Of a stretch of 64,000 bases of DNA, positions 39,711 through 49,546 are shown piece by piece. Both the position numbers and the translations under genes were made by a program. Position 1 is the stretch's first letter; each line of letters starts with the position of its first letter. The DNA lies in NCBI GenBank assembly GCA_005473895.2, contig SRJI02000007.1, positions 26,001 through 90,000 on the forward strand, read 5' to 3'. Source of the DNA: Carideicomes alvinocaridis (GTDB taxonomy: Bacteria > Pseudomonadota > Alphaproteobacteria > Rhodobacterales > Rhodobacteraceae). The notes beneath the pieces are model-generated. The model did no database searches. It saw only the letters and a list, made by a program, of their open reading frames with translations, and was not told the origin of the DNA.

Positions 39711-41603
39711 CTAGCTCCGCCCGAAAAGCCGTTCGATATCCGTCAGCTTCAGCTCCACGTAGGTGGGGCGGCCGTGGTTGCACTGGCCGGAATGGGGCGT
39801 CGCCTCCATCTCGCGCAGCAGCGCGTTCATCTCTTCCGCGCGCATCCGGCGGCCGGAACGGATGGAGCCGTGGCAGGCCACGCGGGACAGGATCGCCTCG
39901 ATCCGGTCGCGCACGGTCTGGGTCGCGCCCATGTCCTGCAGCTCGTCCACGAGGTCGAGGACCAGCGCCTTGGCGTCCACCTCGCCCAGGATGGCGGGGG
40001 TCTCGCGGACGGCGATGGCGCCGGGGCCGAATTGTTCCAGCACCAGCCCCAGCGGCGCGAGGTCGTCGGCGGCCTCTGCCAGCAGCGCGCAATCGCCCTG
40101 GGACAGCTCCACGATCTCGGGGATCAGCAGCGCCTGTGCGGCAACGTCGTTCTCGGCCATCTGGCGCTTGAGCTTTTCGTAGACCAGCCGCTCATGCGCC
40201 GCGTGCTGGTCGACGATGACCATGCCGCGCTCGGTCTGGGCGATGATGTAGTTCTCGTGCACCTGGCCCCGGGCGGCGCCCAGCGGCAGGGATTCCACCT
40301 GCGCGGCCTCGGGGGTCTCGGCGGTGGGTGCCTCGGGCTCCACCACCCGGCCGGAATAGGCGCCCTGCATCTCGGCAAAGCCCGGGCTCTGCGCCTCGAA
40401 GGCGGCCTGCCGGGCGGCGGCGGAGGGAGGGGCGAAGGACGGCCGGGACTGGCCGGCACGGTCCATCTGGTAGACCCGGGGCTCGGTCGGTCCGGAGGGT
40501 TCCGGCCGCATCGCGCCCAGAGTGGCCCCGGCGACGGTGGAGGAGGCGCGGTGCCCGGCCTCGGCCAGCGCGTGGCGCAGGGCCGAGACGACCAGCCCGC
40601 GCGCCATGCCGGGATCGCGGAACCGCACCTCGGATTTCGCCGGGTGCACGTTCACGTCCACCTTGTGCGGGTCGCAGTCGAGGAACAGCGCCACCGCCGG
40701 GTGCCGGTCGCGGGACAGGAAGTCGGAATAGGCCCCGCGCAGCGCGCCCAGCAGCAGCTTGTCCTTCACCGGACGGCCGTTGACGAAGAAGAACTGCATC
40801 ACCGCCGCGCCCCGGGAATAGGTGGGCAGCGCGGCATAGCCCGTCAGGTGCAGCCAGTCGCGTTCGGCATCGATGCGCAGGGCGTTCTCGGCGAACTCGC
40901 CGCCCAGCACGTTGCGCAGACGGCCGTGGAGCGCATCGAAGAGATCGCCGCTCTCCGCGTCCGAGCGGAAGGTCACGCGTTCGCCCCCGTTCGACACGTC
41001 GCGCAGGGTGAAGCCGACGAAGGGCTCGGCCATGGCGAGCCGCTTGACCACGTCGGTGACCGCCTGCATCTCGGCCCGGTCGGTGCGCAGGAACTTGAGC
41101 CGGGCAGGCGTGGCGTGGAACAGGTCCCGCAGCTCCACCACCGTGCCGGCGTTGAGCGCGGCGGGTTTGACGCCCGACATCTCGCCCCCGGTGACGCTCA
41201 GCATTGCCGCCTCTTCGCCCTGCGCGCGGGAGGTGACGGTCAGCCGCCCCACGGCGCCCAGCGAGGGCAGCGCCTCACCCCGGAAGCCGAAGGTGTGGAT
41301 GTTGAGCAGGTCGTCGCCGTCGAGCTTGGAGGTGGCGTGGCGGGAGAGCGCCAGAGGAAGCTCTGCCGCGCTCATCCCGCAGCCGTCGTCGGTGATGCGG
41401 ATCAGCGTCTTGCCGCCATCCGCCACGTCGATGCGAATCCGCCGCGCGCCGGCATCGACCGCGTTCTCCACCAGCTCCTTCACCGCCGAGGCCGGGCGTT
41501 CCACCACCTCGCCGGCGGCGATGCGGTTGATCGCGGCATCGTCGAGCTGCCGGATGACCGGCCGCGCAGCGGAGGGGTGTATATTGCGTGTGGCGGTGTT
41601 CAT
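39711..41603 (-). CDS. mutL: DNA mismatch repair protein MutL with endonuclease motif
   Basis: 630 residues. The N-terminal GHKL ATPase has RIAAGEVVERPASAVKELVENAVDAGA split over motif I, and GFRGEALPSLGAVG. The C-terminal domain carries the endonuclease metal motif DQHAAHERLVYE (DQHAX2EX4E), with CHGSIRSGRRM and CNHGRPT. So this MutL should nick DNA itself, as in bacteria without MutH. Start MNTATRNIHPSAA chosen; the open frame upstream has no ribosome site. Works with MutS at 11221-13851. Confidence 0.95.
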   Translation of the reverse strand: MNTATRNIHPSAARPVIRQLDDAAINRIAAGEVVERPASAVKELVENAVDAGARRIRIDVADGGKTLIRITDDGCGMSAAELPLALSRHATSKLDGDDLLNIHTFGFRGEALPSLGAVGRLTVTSRAQGEEAAMLSVTGGEMSGVKPAALNAGTVVELRDLFHATPARLKFLRTDRAEMQAVTDVVKRLAMAEPFVGFTLRDVSNGGERVTFRSDAESGDLFDALHGRLRNVLGGEFAENALRIDAERDWLHLTGYAALPTYSRGAAVMQFFFVNGRPVKDKLLLGALRGAYSDFLSRDRHPAVALFLDCDPHKVDVNVHPAKSEVRFRDPGMARGLVVSALRHALAEAGHRASSTVAGATLGAMRPEPSGPTEPRVYQMDRAGQSRPSFAPPSAAARQAAFEAQSPGFAEMQGAYSGRVVEPEAPTAETPEAAQVESLPLGAARGQVHENYIIAQTERGMVIVDQHAAHERLVYEKLKRQMAENDVAAQALLIPEIVELSQGDCALLAEAADDLAPLGLVLEQFGPGAIAVRETPAILGEVDAKALVLDLVDELQDMGATQTVRDRIEAILSRVACHGSIRSGRRMRAEEMNALLREMEATPHSGQCNHGRPTYVELKLTDIERLFGRS

Positions 41604-41761
41604 GCCGCTAAACCTAGCATGCCGACCCGGCGTCTTGCCAGCGCCAAGGCCATGCCGGGCAGGGTTTTCCACCGTTTTCTGACAACCCGAGACAGGCGAA
41701 TGTTGCGCCAGCCGGTCGCAGCCGGTCCTATTGACGAGGGCTCTTGCAATCGTCCAAATAC

Positions 41762-41777
41762 ATTCCAACTATGGAAT
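41762..41777. promoter_or_regulatory. SqrR/BigR-type operator (ATTC-N8-GAAT)
   Basis: ATTCCAACTATGGAAT, a perfect palindrome of two 6-bp arms with a 4-nt centre. It fits ATTC-N8-GAAT, the reported site of the persulfide-responsive ArsR-type repressor SqrR, and lies 26 nt before the persulfide dioxygenase gene. Confidence 0.6.
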
Positions 41778-41802
41778 ATCATCAAGGAATGGAGGCCGAG
41801 AC

Positions 41803-42699
41803 ATGTTTCATCAGACCAGCCCGTCGCGGGGCGAAGGATCGCCGCGTGTGGAATGTTTCTACGACAAGCCGTCGGGAAGCTGTCAGTACATCGTCGTGGA
41901 CGAGGCGACCAAGAAAGGCGCCCTGATCGACGTGGTGGCGGATTTCGACACCTCTGCCGCGCGTCTTCGTCATGACAGCGCGCAGGAGATCCTCGACTTC
42001 GCCAAGTCGGAAGGGATCGAGATCGAATGGGTCCTCGACACCCACCCGCATGCGGACCACATGATGGCCTCGGCCTGGCTGAAGGAAAAGAGCGGCGCGC
42101 CCAACGCGATCGGCGACAAGGTGCGCGACATCGCGCGGCTCTGGCGCGACCTTTATCACATGCCCGACGCCTTCGACCCGGACCGCGATTTCGACCGGCT
42201 GTTCGCGGATGGCGAAAGCTTTGCGCTGGGCGACCTCGAGGTGCAGGTGATCCTGTCGCCGGGGCACACGCTGGGCTCCATCACCTACGTGATCGGTGAC
42301 GCGGCCTTCGTGCATGACACCTTCATGGCGGTGGACGTGGGCACGTCGCGGGCGGACTTCCCGGGCGGCTCGTCGTCCGAGCTTTACGATTCCCTGACGC
42401 GGCTGCTGGCGCTGCCGGACGAGACGCGGCTGTTCCACGGCCACGACTATCCGCCGGTGGGCGACCGCAAGGACCCGGCCTTTTTCGCCACGGTGGCCGA
42501 GCAGAAAGCGGACAACCCGCATGTGGGCGCCGGCCGCTCCCGCGAGGAATATTGCCGCATCCGCGACGAGCGCGATGCCACGCTCGACCTGCCCGACCGG
42601 ATGCTGCACGCGCTTCAGGTCAACCTGCGCGGCGGGCGGCTTCCGGAACCGGAGGCGGACGGCAAGAGCTACTTCAAGATACCCGCGAACAGGTTCTGA
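41803..42699 (+). CDS. Metallo-beta-lactamase fold persulfide dioxygenase (Blh/ETHE1-like)
   Basis: 298 residues. Non-heme iron sulfur dioxygenase of the Blh type that oxidises glutathione persulfide to sulfite. The metal motif THPHADHM (HxHxDH), SPGHTLGS, HDTFM and FHGHDYP are in order. Start MFHQTSPSRGEG with GGAGG 7 nt upstream; a longer frame reaches further up but has no ribosome site. The rhodanese gene follows after 9 nt. The operator at 41762-41777 suggests control by sulfide through an SqrR/BigR repressor that is not in the window. Confidence 0.88.
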   Translation: MFHQTSPSRGEGSPRVECFYDKPSGSCQYIVVDEATKKGALIDVVADFDTSAARLRHDSAQEILDFAKSEGIEIEWVLDTHPHADHMMASAWLKEKSGAPNAIGDKVRDIARLWRDLYHMPDAFDPDRDFDRLFADGESFALGDLEVQVILSPGHTLGSITYVIGDAAFVHDTFMAVDVGTSRADFPGGSSSELYDSLTRLLALPDETRLFHGHDYPPVGDRKDPAFFATVAEQKADNPHVGAGRSREEYCRIRDERDATLDLPDRMLHALQVNLRGGRLPEPEADGKSYFKIPANRF

Positions 42700-42708
42700 A
42701 AGGCGGAC

Positions 42709-43086
42709 ATGATGAAGACGGAAACCGTGAACGGCGCCACCCTCGAGACGTGGACCCCACAGGAGGTGGCGCGCGCCGCCGAGGCCGGTGAGATCGTGCT
42801 GATCGACGTACGCACCCCGCAGGAATACATGTTCGAGCATATCGAGGGCGCGATGCTGATGCCGATGGCCTTCTTCGTGCCGAAGATGCTGCCGGGGCAG
42901 GAGGGGCGGCAGATCGTCCTGCATTGCGGCTCCGGCGTGCGCTCCGAAAAGATGGCGCGGCTGGCGATGCAAAGCGGGCTGGACCGCATTGCCCACATGG
43001 AGGGCGGCTTCGGCGCCTGGAAGCAGGCAAAGCTGCCATATGTGGGGACCGATATGGCCAGCGGGGCGCCCAAGCGCATGGGCTGA
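42709..43086 (+). CDS. Rhodanese-domain sulfurtransferase
   Basis: 125 residues, one rhodanese domain. Active-site loop CGSGVRS with the catalytic Cys is near residue 69, after VLIDVRTPQEYMFEHIEGA. It transfers sulfane sulfur between persulfides and thiols. It is the second gene of the sulfur pair and should share the operator. Two ATG codons at 42709 and 42712 are possible. Cytoplasmic, no signal peptide. Confidence 0.9.
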   Translation: MMKTETVNGATLETWTPQEVARAAEAGEIVLIDVRTPQEYMFEHIEGAMLMPMAFFVPKMLPGQEGRQIVLHCGSGVRSEKMARLAMQSGLDRIAHMEGGFGAWKQAKLPYVGTDMASGAPKRMG

Positions 43087-43104
43087 AACCCGCGACCGGG
43101 GCAA

Positions 43105-43130
43105 GGAACTTTTGCCCGCCAGATGCGGTT
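43105..43130 (+). promoter_or_regulatory. EcfG-like general stress promoter candidate
   Basis: GGAAC (43105-43109), 17 nt, GGTT (43127-43130), against the consensus GGAAC-N16/17-CGTT. It lies 94 nt before the first gene of the membrane/stress cassette. Confidence 0.45.
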
Positions 43131-43224
43131 CTTGTCCCGACGGATGCGACCGCCGGGGGATGGCGCCGGGCCCAGTGGCCCGGGTCACCCCCTGCGGGTC
43201 CGCATCGCTCTGATGGAGGACCCG

Positions 43225-43767
43225 ATGGCACAAGCGACCAATACGTCGAAAGACGAGACGGGCAAGTTCAAGAAGACGGCGGAAGAGGCGGCCGAAGAGG
43301 TCCGCACCGGCGCTCACGACTTGGCCGATTATGCGCGCGACAAGGCGGGCGAATTCGCCCAGGACGCGCGCGCCCGCGCCGAAGCTTACGGCGAGGAACA
43401 GAAGAACTATGCCGCCGACGAGACATCGAAGGTGGCCGAGGCCCTGCGCAAGGCCGCTTCGGACCTGAGCGACGGCTCGCCGCAGGAGCGGATATTCGGC
43501 CAGCTCGCGTCCGGCGTGGCGGATTTCGCCGATTCCATGCGCGAGAAGTCCGTGGTCGAGATGGGCCACGACCTGAACGAGGTGGCGCGTCGCAACCCGG
43601 CCGCCTTCCTTGGTGGTGCTGCCCTGCTCGGCTTTGCCGCCGGGCGCTTCCTCAAGGCATCCAGCCGTCACGATGACGACCTGATCGCCGATTACGAGGA
43701 TGACCGCCCGGTTGAGACCCCGCCGGCAGATGCACGTCCCGCCCCGGTGACGGACCTGCCCTCATGA
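43225..43767 (+). CDS. Stress-type small membrane-associated protein (YqjD/ElaB-like layout)
   Basis: 180 residues. Long amphipathic helical region rich in Ala, Glu, Lys and Asp (about 10-110), then a Gly/Ala-rich hydrophobic segment FLGGAALLGFAAGRFL near residue 145 and an acidic tail. No catalytic motif. The layout recalls YqjD/ElaB-like proteins and starvation-induced proteins; family assignment is uncertain. Start MAQATNTSKD with GGAGG 5 nt upstream. First of three overlapping genes behind an EcfG-like promoter. Confidence 0.7.
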   Translation: MAQATNTSKDETGKFKKTAEEAAEEVRTGAHDLADYARDKAGEFAQDARARAEAYGEEQKNYAADETSKVAEALRKAASDLSDGSPQERIFGQLASGVADFADSMREKSVVEMGHDLNEVARRNPAAFLGGAALLGFAAGRFLKASSRHDDDLIADYEDDRPVETPPADARPAPVTDLPS

Positions 43768-44156
43768 ATGAACAGCCCAAATCCCTCGGAACACTGATGT
43801 CTGATGCCATTGGCCATATGTCGTCGATCCTGCGCAAGGAAATCGACCTGGCCCGGGCGGAGATCTCGCAGGCCCTGAACCGCGCCGGTGTGGCGCTGGG
43901 CCTGGTGCTTGCCGGCACGGTCTTTGCGCTCGTGGCGCTCAATGTGCTGGCCGCCGCGGCCGTGGAATGGGTGATCACCGCTGGCTTTGCTGCCGGCATC
44001 GCGGCCCTGATCGTGGGCGGCGTGGTGCTTGTGCTGGCGATCATCCTGCTGGCCGTGGGGGTTGGGCAACTCAAGAAGGCGAGCCTCGCGCCCAAGCGCG
44101 TGGCCGACAACGTCAAGAAAGATGCTGCTGCCCTGAAAGGAGCAACCGAGAGATGA
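43764..44156 (+). CDS. Phage-holin-family (DUF1469) membrane protein
   Basis: 130 residues. The N-terminal amphipathic helix (about 1-45), with LRKEIDLARAEISQALNRAG, is followed by two membrane helices (about 50-75 and 80-105) and a basic tail. It matches the DUF1469/Phage_holin_3_6 family, which despite the name is chromosomal and often found in stress gene clusters. ATGA overlaps with both neighbours. Probably a membrane partner of the two flanking proteins. Confidence 0.78.
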   Translation: MNEQPKSLGTLMSDAIGHMSSILRKEIDLARAEISQALNRAGVALGLVLAGTVFALVALNVLAAAAVEWVITAGFAAGIAALIVGGVVLVLAIILLAVGVGQLKKASLAPKRVADNVKKDAAALKGATER

Positions 44157-45166
44157 CCTATTCCGATGTGAAGACCCCGGAAGAGATCGAACGCGAAATC
44201 GAGGCCCAGCGCGGCGAGCTGCGTCGCACCATGGGCGAGGTGAACGAACGGTTCTCGACCGACGGAATGATCCGCGGCGTCGCCGAAAGCCTGGCTCATA
44301 ACGGGGCCGAACTGGGCGAGAGCGTCGGCCGCGTGGTGCGCCGCAACCCGGCCGCCGTGGCCCTGACCGCCGCCGGCCTGGCCTGGCTCGGCTATTCCCT
44401 CAGCCGGTCCTCGGGCCCGCAGCGGATCTCCGGCCCGGATTACTACGCTGCCGCAGGTGGCACCGGGGCGGCCCAGGCCGCCGGCTCCTCCGAGGGCGGT
44501 TCGCCCTGGATCGGCAAGGCGCGGGACCGTGCCCGTGAAGGCGCCGCGCGCGTCGGCACCAAGGCCGGCGAGCTGCGCCACAGCGCCGAAGGCCGCTACG
44601 AGCGCGGCAAGGCCAAGGCGCGCGCCTACAGCACCCGTGCGAAGGTGAGCGCCCATGAACTGCGCTCGCGCATCGCCGACGGCACGTCCGAGATGTCCGA
44701 AGAGGCCCGCAAACGCGTGATCAAGGCGCGCGAACAGGCCTACGAGGCACGGGTGAAAGCCGAGTACTACGCCCGCAAGTCCGGCCAGAAGGCGCAGGGC
44801 TTCTACGACGACCAGCCGCTGGTCGCCGGTGCGCTGGCCCTGGCGGTCGGTGCGGCGATCGGGGGCGTGCTTCCGCGTACCCGCCGCGAGGACGAGACTT
44901 TCGGCGCATGGTCGGACCAGCTGTTCGACGAGGCCGAACGCGTCTACCGCGAGGAGCGTGCCAAGCTGGAAGAGGTCGCGCGCGAGACCGGCCGCGAGGC
45001 CGAGTCCCAGGCCAAGAGCGTGATGGAAGACATCCGCCGTGACGCCGAGAGCACGATGGAAGACGCCGAGAAGAAGGGCAAGGAAGCGGCCGACAAGGTC
45101 CGCTCCACCGCCAAGTCGGCGGCCGACAAGGAGAACCTCGGCAGCGGCACCAAGTCGACGCACTGA
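44153..45166 (+). CDS. DUF3618-domain protein with long charged helical tail
   Basis: 337 residues. The N-terminal DUF3618-like part has PEEIEREIEAQRGELRRTMG. Two Gly/Ala-rich hydrophobic stretches (about residues 63-80 and 222-245) are linked by a highly charged helical region, with another Arg/Glu/Lys-rich helical tail at 250-337. No enzymatic motif. ATG at 44153 overlaps the previous stop; the frame reads further up only through the neighbour. Last gene before a strong terminator. Confidence 0.75.
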   Translation: MTYSDVKTPEEIEREIEAQRGELRRTMGEVNERFSTDGMIRGVAESLAHNGAELGESVGRVVRRNPAAVALTAAGLAWLGYSLSRSSGPQRISGPDYYAAAGGTGAAQAAGSSEGGSPWIGKARDRAREGAARVGTKAGELRHSAEGRYERGKAKARAYSTRAKVSAHELRSRIADGTSEMSEEARKRVIKAREQAYEARVKAEYYARKSGQKAQGFYDDQPLVAGALALAVGAAIGGVLPRTRREDETFGAWSDQLFDEAERVYREERAKLEEVARETGREAESQAKSVMEDIRRDAESTMEDAEKKGKEAADKVRSTAKSAADKENLGSGTKSTH

Positions 45167-45193
45167 GCCGCGGCTCTCTGACCTGACACGAAA

Positions 45194-45225
45194 AAAGGCC
45201 CGGGCAACGCGCCCGGGCCTTTCTT
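45194..45225. terminator. Bidirectional rho-independent terminator
   Basis: AAAGGCCCGGGC / GCCCGGGCCTTT, 12-bp stem, 5-nt loop, flanked by A-run and T-run. It ends the stress cassette and probably also amtB. Confidence 0.9.
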
Positions 45226-45247
45226 TGTCCAATGGCCGGAGGGAGGA

Positions 45248-46573
<1,326 letters not shown>

Positions 46574-46602
46574 GGTCGGATTTTCCCTTTCTTCCCCGCG
46601 CC

Positions 46603-46941
46603 TCAAAGCGCGTCCCCGTCGGTTTCGCCGGTGCGGACCCGCACGGCCTGCGCCACGTCCAGAACGAAGATCTTGCCGTCCCCGATCTTGCCGGTCTTCG
46701 CGGTCTTGGTGATCGTCTCGACCACCTGTTCGGCCATGCCGGCAGACACCACGATTTCCAGTTTCACCTTGGGCACGAAGTTCACGGCATATTCGGCGCC
46801 ACGGTAGATTTCCGTGTGCCCGGATTGCGATCCGAAGCCCTTGATCTCTGTTACCATCATCCCGCGCACGCCCACGTCGGTCAGCGCCTCGCGGACCTCC
46901 TCGAGCTTGAACGGCTTGATTGTCGCAATGATGAGTTTCAC
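46603..46941 (-). CDS. glnK: Nitrogen regulatory PII protein GlnK
   Basis: 112 residues. Trimeric nitrogen sensor that binds ATP, ADP and 2-oxoglutarate. The T-loop GHTEIYRGAEYAVNF has the Tyr that is uridylylated. The GTG start at 46941 gives MKLIIATIKPFKLEEV, and AAAGGGA stands 7 nt upstream. It heads the glnK-amtB operon. It blocks AmtB when nitrogen is ample. Confidence 0.96.
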   Translation of the reverse strand: MKLIIATIKPFKLEEVREALTDVGVRGMMVTEIKGFGSQSGHTEIYRGAEYAVNFVPKVKLEIVVSAGMAEQVVETITKTAKTGKIGDGKIFVLDVAQAVRVRTGETDGDAL

Positions 46942-46974
46942 CCTCGGTCCCTTTCGGTTAGGCAGGCGCCTGCC

Positions 46975-46990
46975 CGCGATTGCAGGGCCA
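46975..46990 (-). promoter_or_regulatory. Possible sigma-54 promoter of glnK-amtB
   Basis: Minus strand TGGCCCTGCAATCGCG compared with TGGCAC-N5-TTGCW, with GG and GC in the right spacing. The start would be about 20 nt before the glnK GTG. No clear NtrC site was found, and some Rhodobacteraceae use other sigma factors here. Confidence 0.3.
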
Positions 46991-47201
46991 CCAAACGTCA
47001 GGAGCGGCGTCTCTCGAAAGGAATTGAGGCGATTTGCGGCGAAATCCGCGGCGATTGTGCCTAATTAATGTGCTACTTTCTGTGGATGCACATCAGATAG
47101 GCAGATGAAACATTCGTGTGCCAGGCTTCGGCTCTCAACATCCCGGGGCAAAGCGGTTAGGCTGCGAAAAAACGATACGAACGGCTGGGCAGGATAGGCA
47201 G

Positions 47202-49436
47202 ATGAGCGAGCAAGGGCGCAGGACGCCGCCGCTGGTGGCCGACAGGCGTTATCCCGCGAAGGGTAGCAATGTCTCCAGGGGAAGCGGAAGCAAGGCGAAA
47301 CCGCGCCGTGCCACCGGCAAGGGCGGCAGCGTGAAACGTGGCGGCGGCTCGGGTCGTCCGCCCGGGGGCGGCGGTCGTGGTCCGACCCGGAAGGGCGGTC
47401 GCGGACCCCGGCGCAACCCGATCGTCGCCTTCTTCAGCGGCACGCTGCGGTTCATCCTGAAACTGCTCTGGCGGGTGGTCTGGCGCGTCACCGCGGTGAT
47501 CGTGCTGCTGGTCGCGGCCTCCGCGCTCTACGTCACCACCACCCTGCCCGAGGCCAGCGCGCTAGTGGACGGCCGTGCCCGCGGCTCGGTCACCATGCTG
47601 GACCGCGAGGGCAGCGTCTTTGCCTGGCGCGGGGAGCAGTTCGGCGGCGCGGTGGATGCCGCGACCGTCTCGCGCCACCTGCGCAACGCGGTGGTCGCCA
47701 CCGAGGACAAGCGGTTCTACCAGCATTTCGGCGTCTCGCCGCGCGGGATCGCCGGCGCCATCCGCATCAACCTGCGCGAAGGCCGCGGGCCGCTCTCGGG
47801 GCACGGCGGTTCCACCATCACGCAGCAGACGGCCAAGCTGATGTGCCTTGGCGTGGAATACGACCCGGACGAGTGGAAGAACCAGCGCGAATACGAGGCC
47901 GATTGCCGCGAGACATCGCTCTGGCGGAAGATGAAGGAGGCGGTCTACGCCATCGCCATGGAGATCAAGTACTCCAAGGACGAGATCCTGACGATCTACC
48001 TCAACCGCGCCTATATGGGCGGCGGCGCCTACGGGGCGGAGGCCGCGGCGCAGCGCTTCTTCGGCAAGTCCGCGCGCGAGGTCGATCCGGCGGAGGGGGC
48101 GATGCTGGCCGGGCTGCTGACCGCGCCCACCACCTACGCGCCGACCAACAACCTCGAACGCGCGCAGGACCGGGCCGACGTGGTGCTGGCGCTGATGGAA
48201 GAGCAGGGCTACCTGACCGACGACGAGGCGCTTTATGCCGAACAGCATCCCGCGCAGCTGTCAGAGGCGGCCGAGGCCAAGTCCGGCGGCTATTTCGCCG
48301 ACTGGGTGATGTCCACCGGCCCGGACTTCTTCACCCGCGACACCACGGCGGACGTGATCATCCGCACCACGCTCGACCAGCGCATCCAGCGCGCGGCCGA
48401 GGGCGCGATGAAGGCGGTCTTCGAGGACAAGGTCAAGGACAGCTCAAAGGCGCAGGCCGCGGTCGTGGTCATGTCCGCCGACGGCGCCGTGCGCGCCATG
48501 GTGGGCGGCCGCAAGACCGGGGTCTCGGGCGTGTTCAACCGCGCGACCCAGGCGCGGCGGCAGACCGGCTCGGCCTTCAAGCCCTTCGTCTATGCCACCG
48601 CGCTGGAGCTCGGGCGCTCGCCGCTCGATACCGTGGTGGACGAACCGATCACCATCGACATCCCCGGCTCGGGGCCGTGGACGCCCAAGAACTACACCGG
48701 CAAGCATTATGGCCGCGTGACGCTGGCCGAGGCGCTGAAGAACTCGCTCAACATCCCGGCGATCAAGGTGTCGGAGAATGTCGGCCGCGAGAATGTACGC
48801 CAGGTGGCCAACGGCTTCGGCCTGAAGAGCGACCTTGCCGAGGGTCCGGCCCTGGCGCTGGGGGCGAGCGAATCCACCCTGATCGAGATGACGGGCGCCT
48901 ATGCGGGGATCCTCAACGGCGGCTCGTCGGTCACGCCCTACGGGCTGGTGGACCTGCGGCTGCAGGGCGACGAGGAGCCGCTGATGGACAAGGACGGCGG
49001 CATCGGTGAGCGGGTGATCCGCGAGGATGCCGCGCGGCAGCTCATCTGGATGATGGAAAAGGTGGTGAGCGAGGGCACCGGTCACCGCGCCAGGCTGTCG
49101 GACCGGCAGGCGGCGGGCAAGACCGGCACGACGCAGGCGGCGCGGGACGCGTGGTTCGTGGGCTTCACCGCCGATTACGTGGCCGGCGTCTGGATGGGCT
49201 ACGACGACAACACGCCGCTGACCGGGGTGACCGGCGGCGGGCTGCCCGCCGAGATCTGGCACGAGGTGATGACCCGGGTGAACGAGGGCGTGCCGGTGCG
49301 TCCGCTGCCCATGGACCCGCCGGTGCCGCCGACCCAGCCGCAGCCGGAAGAGGATGACGTGGTGAACTCGGTGGTGAACAAGGTGCGCAACAGCATCTGG
49401 GGCGCCGGTGCCAGCGAAGGCATGGAGAGCCGCTGA
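47202..49436 (+). CDS. Penicillin-binding protein 1A-type bifunctional transglycosylase/transpeptidase
   Basis: 744 residues. The N-terminal cytoplasmic tail is very basic and Gly-rich (about 20-70), followed by one membrane helix at about 85-115. The glycosyltransferase domain has EDKRFYQHFGVSPRG (catalytic Glu near residue 167) and GGSTITQQTAKLM. The transpeptidase has SAFKPF (active Ser near 455), KNSLNIPA and KTGTTQAARD. So both cell-wall activities are present. ATG at 47202, with AGGATAGG upstream; 28 more residues are open above. Confidence 0.92.
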   Translation: MSEQGRRTPPLVADRRYPAKGSNVSRGSGSKAKPRRATGKGGSVKRGGGSGRPPGGGGRGPTRKGGRGPRRNPIVAFFSGTLRFILKLLWRVVWRVTAVIVLLVAASALYVTTTLPEASALVDGRARGSVTMLDREGSVFAWRGEQFGGAVDAATVSRHLRNAVVATEDKRFYQHFGVSPRGIAGAIRINLREGRGPLSGHGGSTITQQTAKLMCLGVEYDPDEWKNQREYEADCRETSLWRKMKEAVYAIAMEIKYSKDEILTIYLNRAYMGGGAYGAEAAAQRFFGKSAREVDPAEGAMLAGLLTAPTTYAPTNNLERAQDRADVVLALMEEQGYLTDDEALYAEQHPAQLSEAAEAKSGGYFADWVMSTGPDFFTRDTTADVIIRTTLDQRIQRAAEGAMKAVFEDKVKDSSKAQAAVVVMSADGAVRAMVGGRKTGVSGVFNRATQARRQTGSAFKPFVYATALELGRSPLDTVVDEPITIDIPGSGPWTPKNYTGKHYGRVTLAEALKNSLNIPAIKVSENVGRENVRQVANGFGLKSDLAEGPALALGASESTLIEMTGAYAGILNGGSSVTPYGLVDLRLQGDEEPLMDKDGGIGERVIREDAARQLIWMMEKVVSEGTGHRARLSDRQAAGKTGTTQAARDAWFVGFTADYVAGVWMGYDDNTPLTGVTGGGLPAEIWHEVMTRVNEGVPVRPLPMDPPVPPTQPQPEEDDVVNSVVNKVRNSIWGAGASEGMESR

Positions 49437-49462
49437 CCGCAGGTGCCAGGACCGGCCGCACG

Positions 49463-49503
49463 AAAAGCCCCGCTACGCCTTGTCCGGCGCGCGGGGCTTT
49501 TTT
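49463..49503 (+). terminator. Rho-independent terminator after the PBP gene
   Basis: AAAAGCCCCGC / GCGGGGCTTTTTT with a longer loop, ending in six T. It lies 26 nt after the stop. Confidence 0.85.
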
Positions 49504-49546
49504 CATCTTATTGTAGTCAGGCCCGGACCTGGTGGGCGAGCAGACC

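Noticed and set aside
37296..41975. A single plus-strand open frame of 1,559 codons opposite the dctQ, rmuC and mutL genes
   Set aside because: It is antisense to clearly homologous genes, has no ribosome site, is rich in His, Gln, Arg and Asp, and shows no family motif. It is an effect of the very high GC content.
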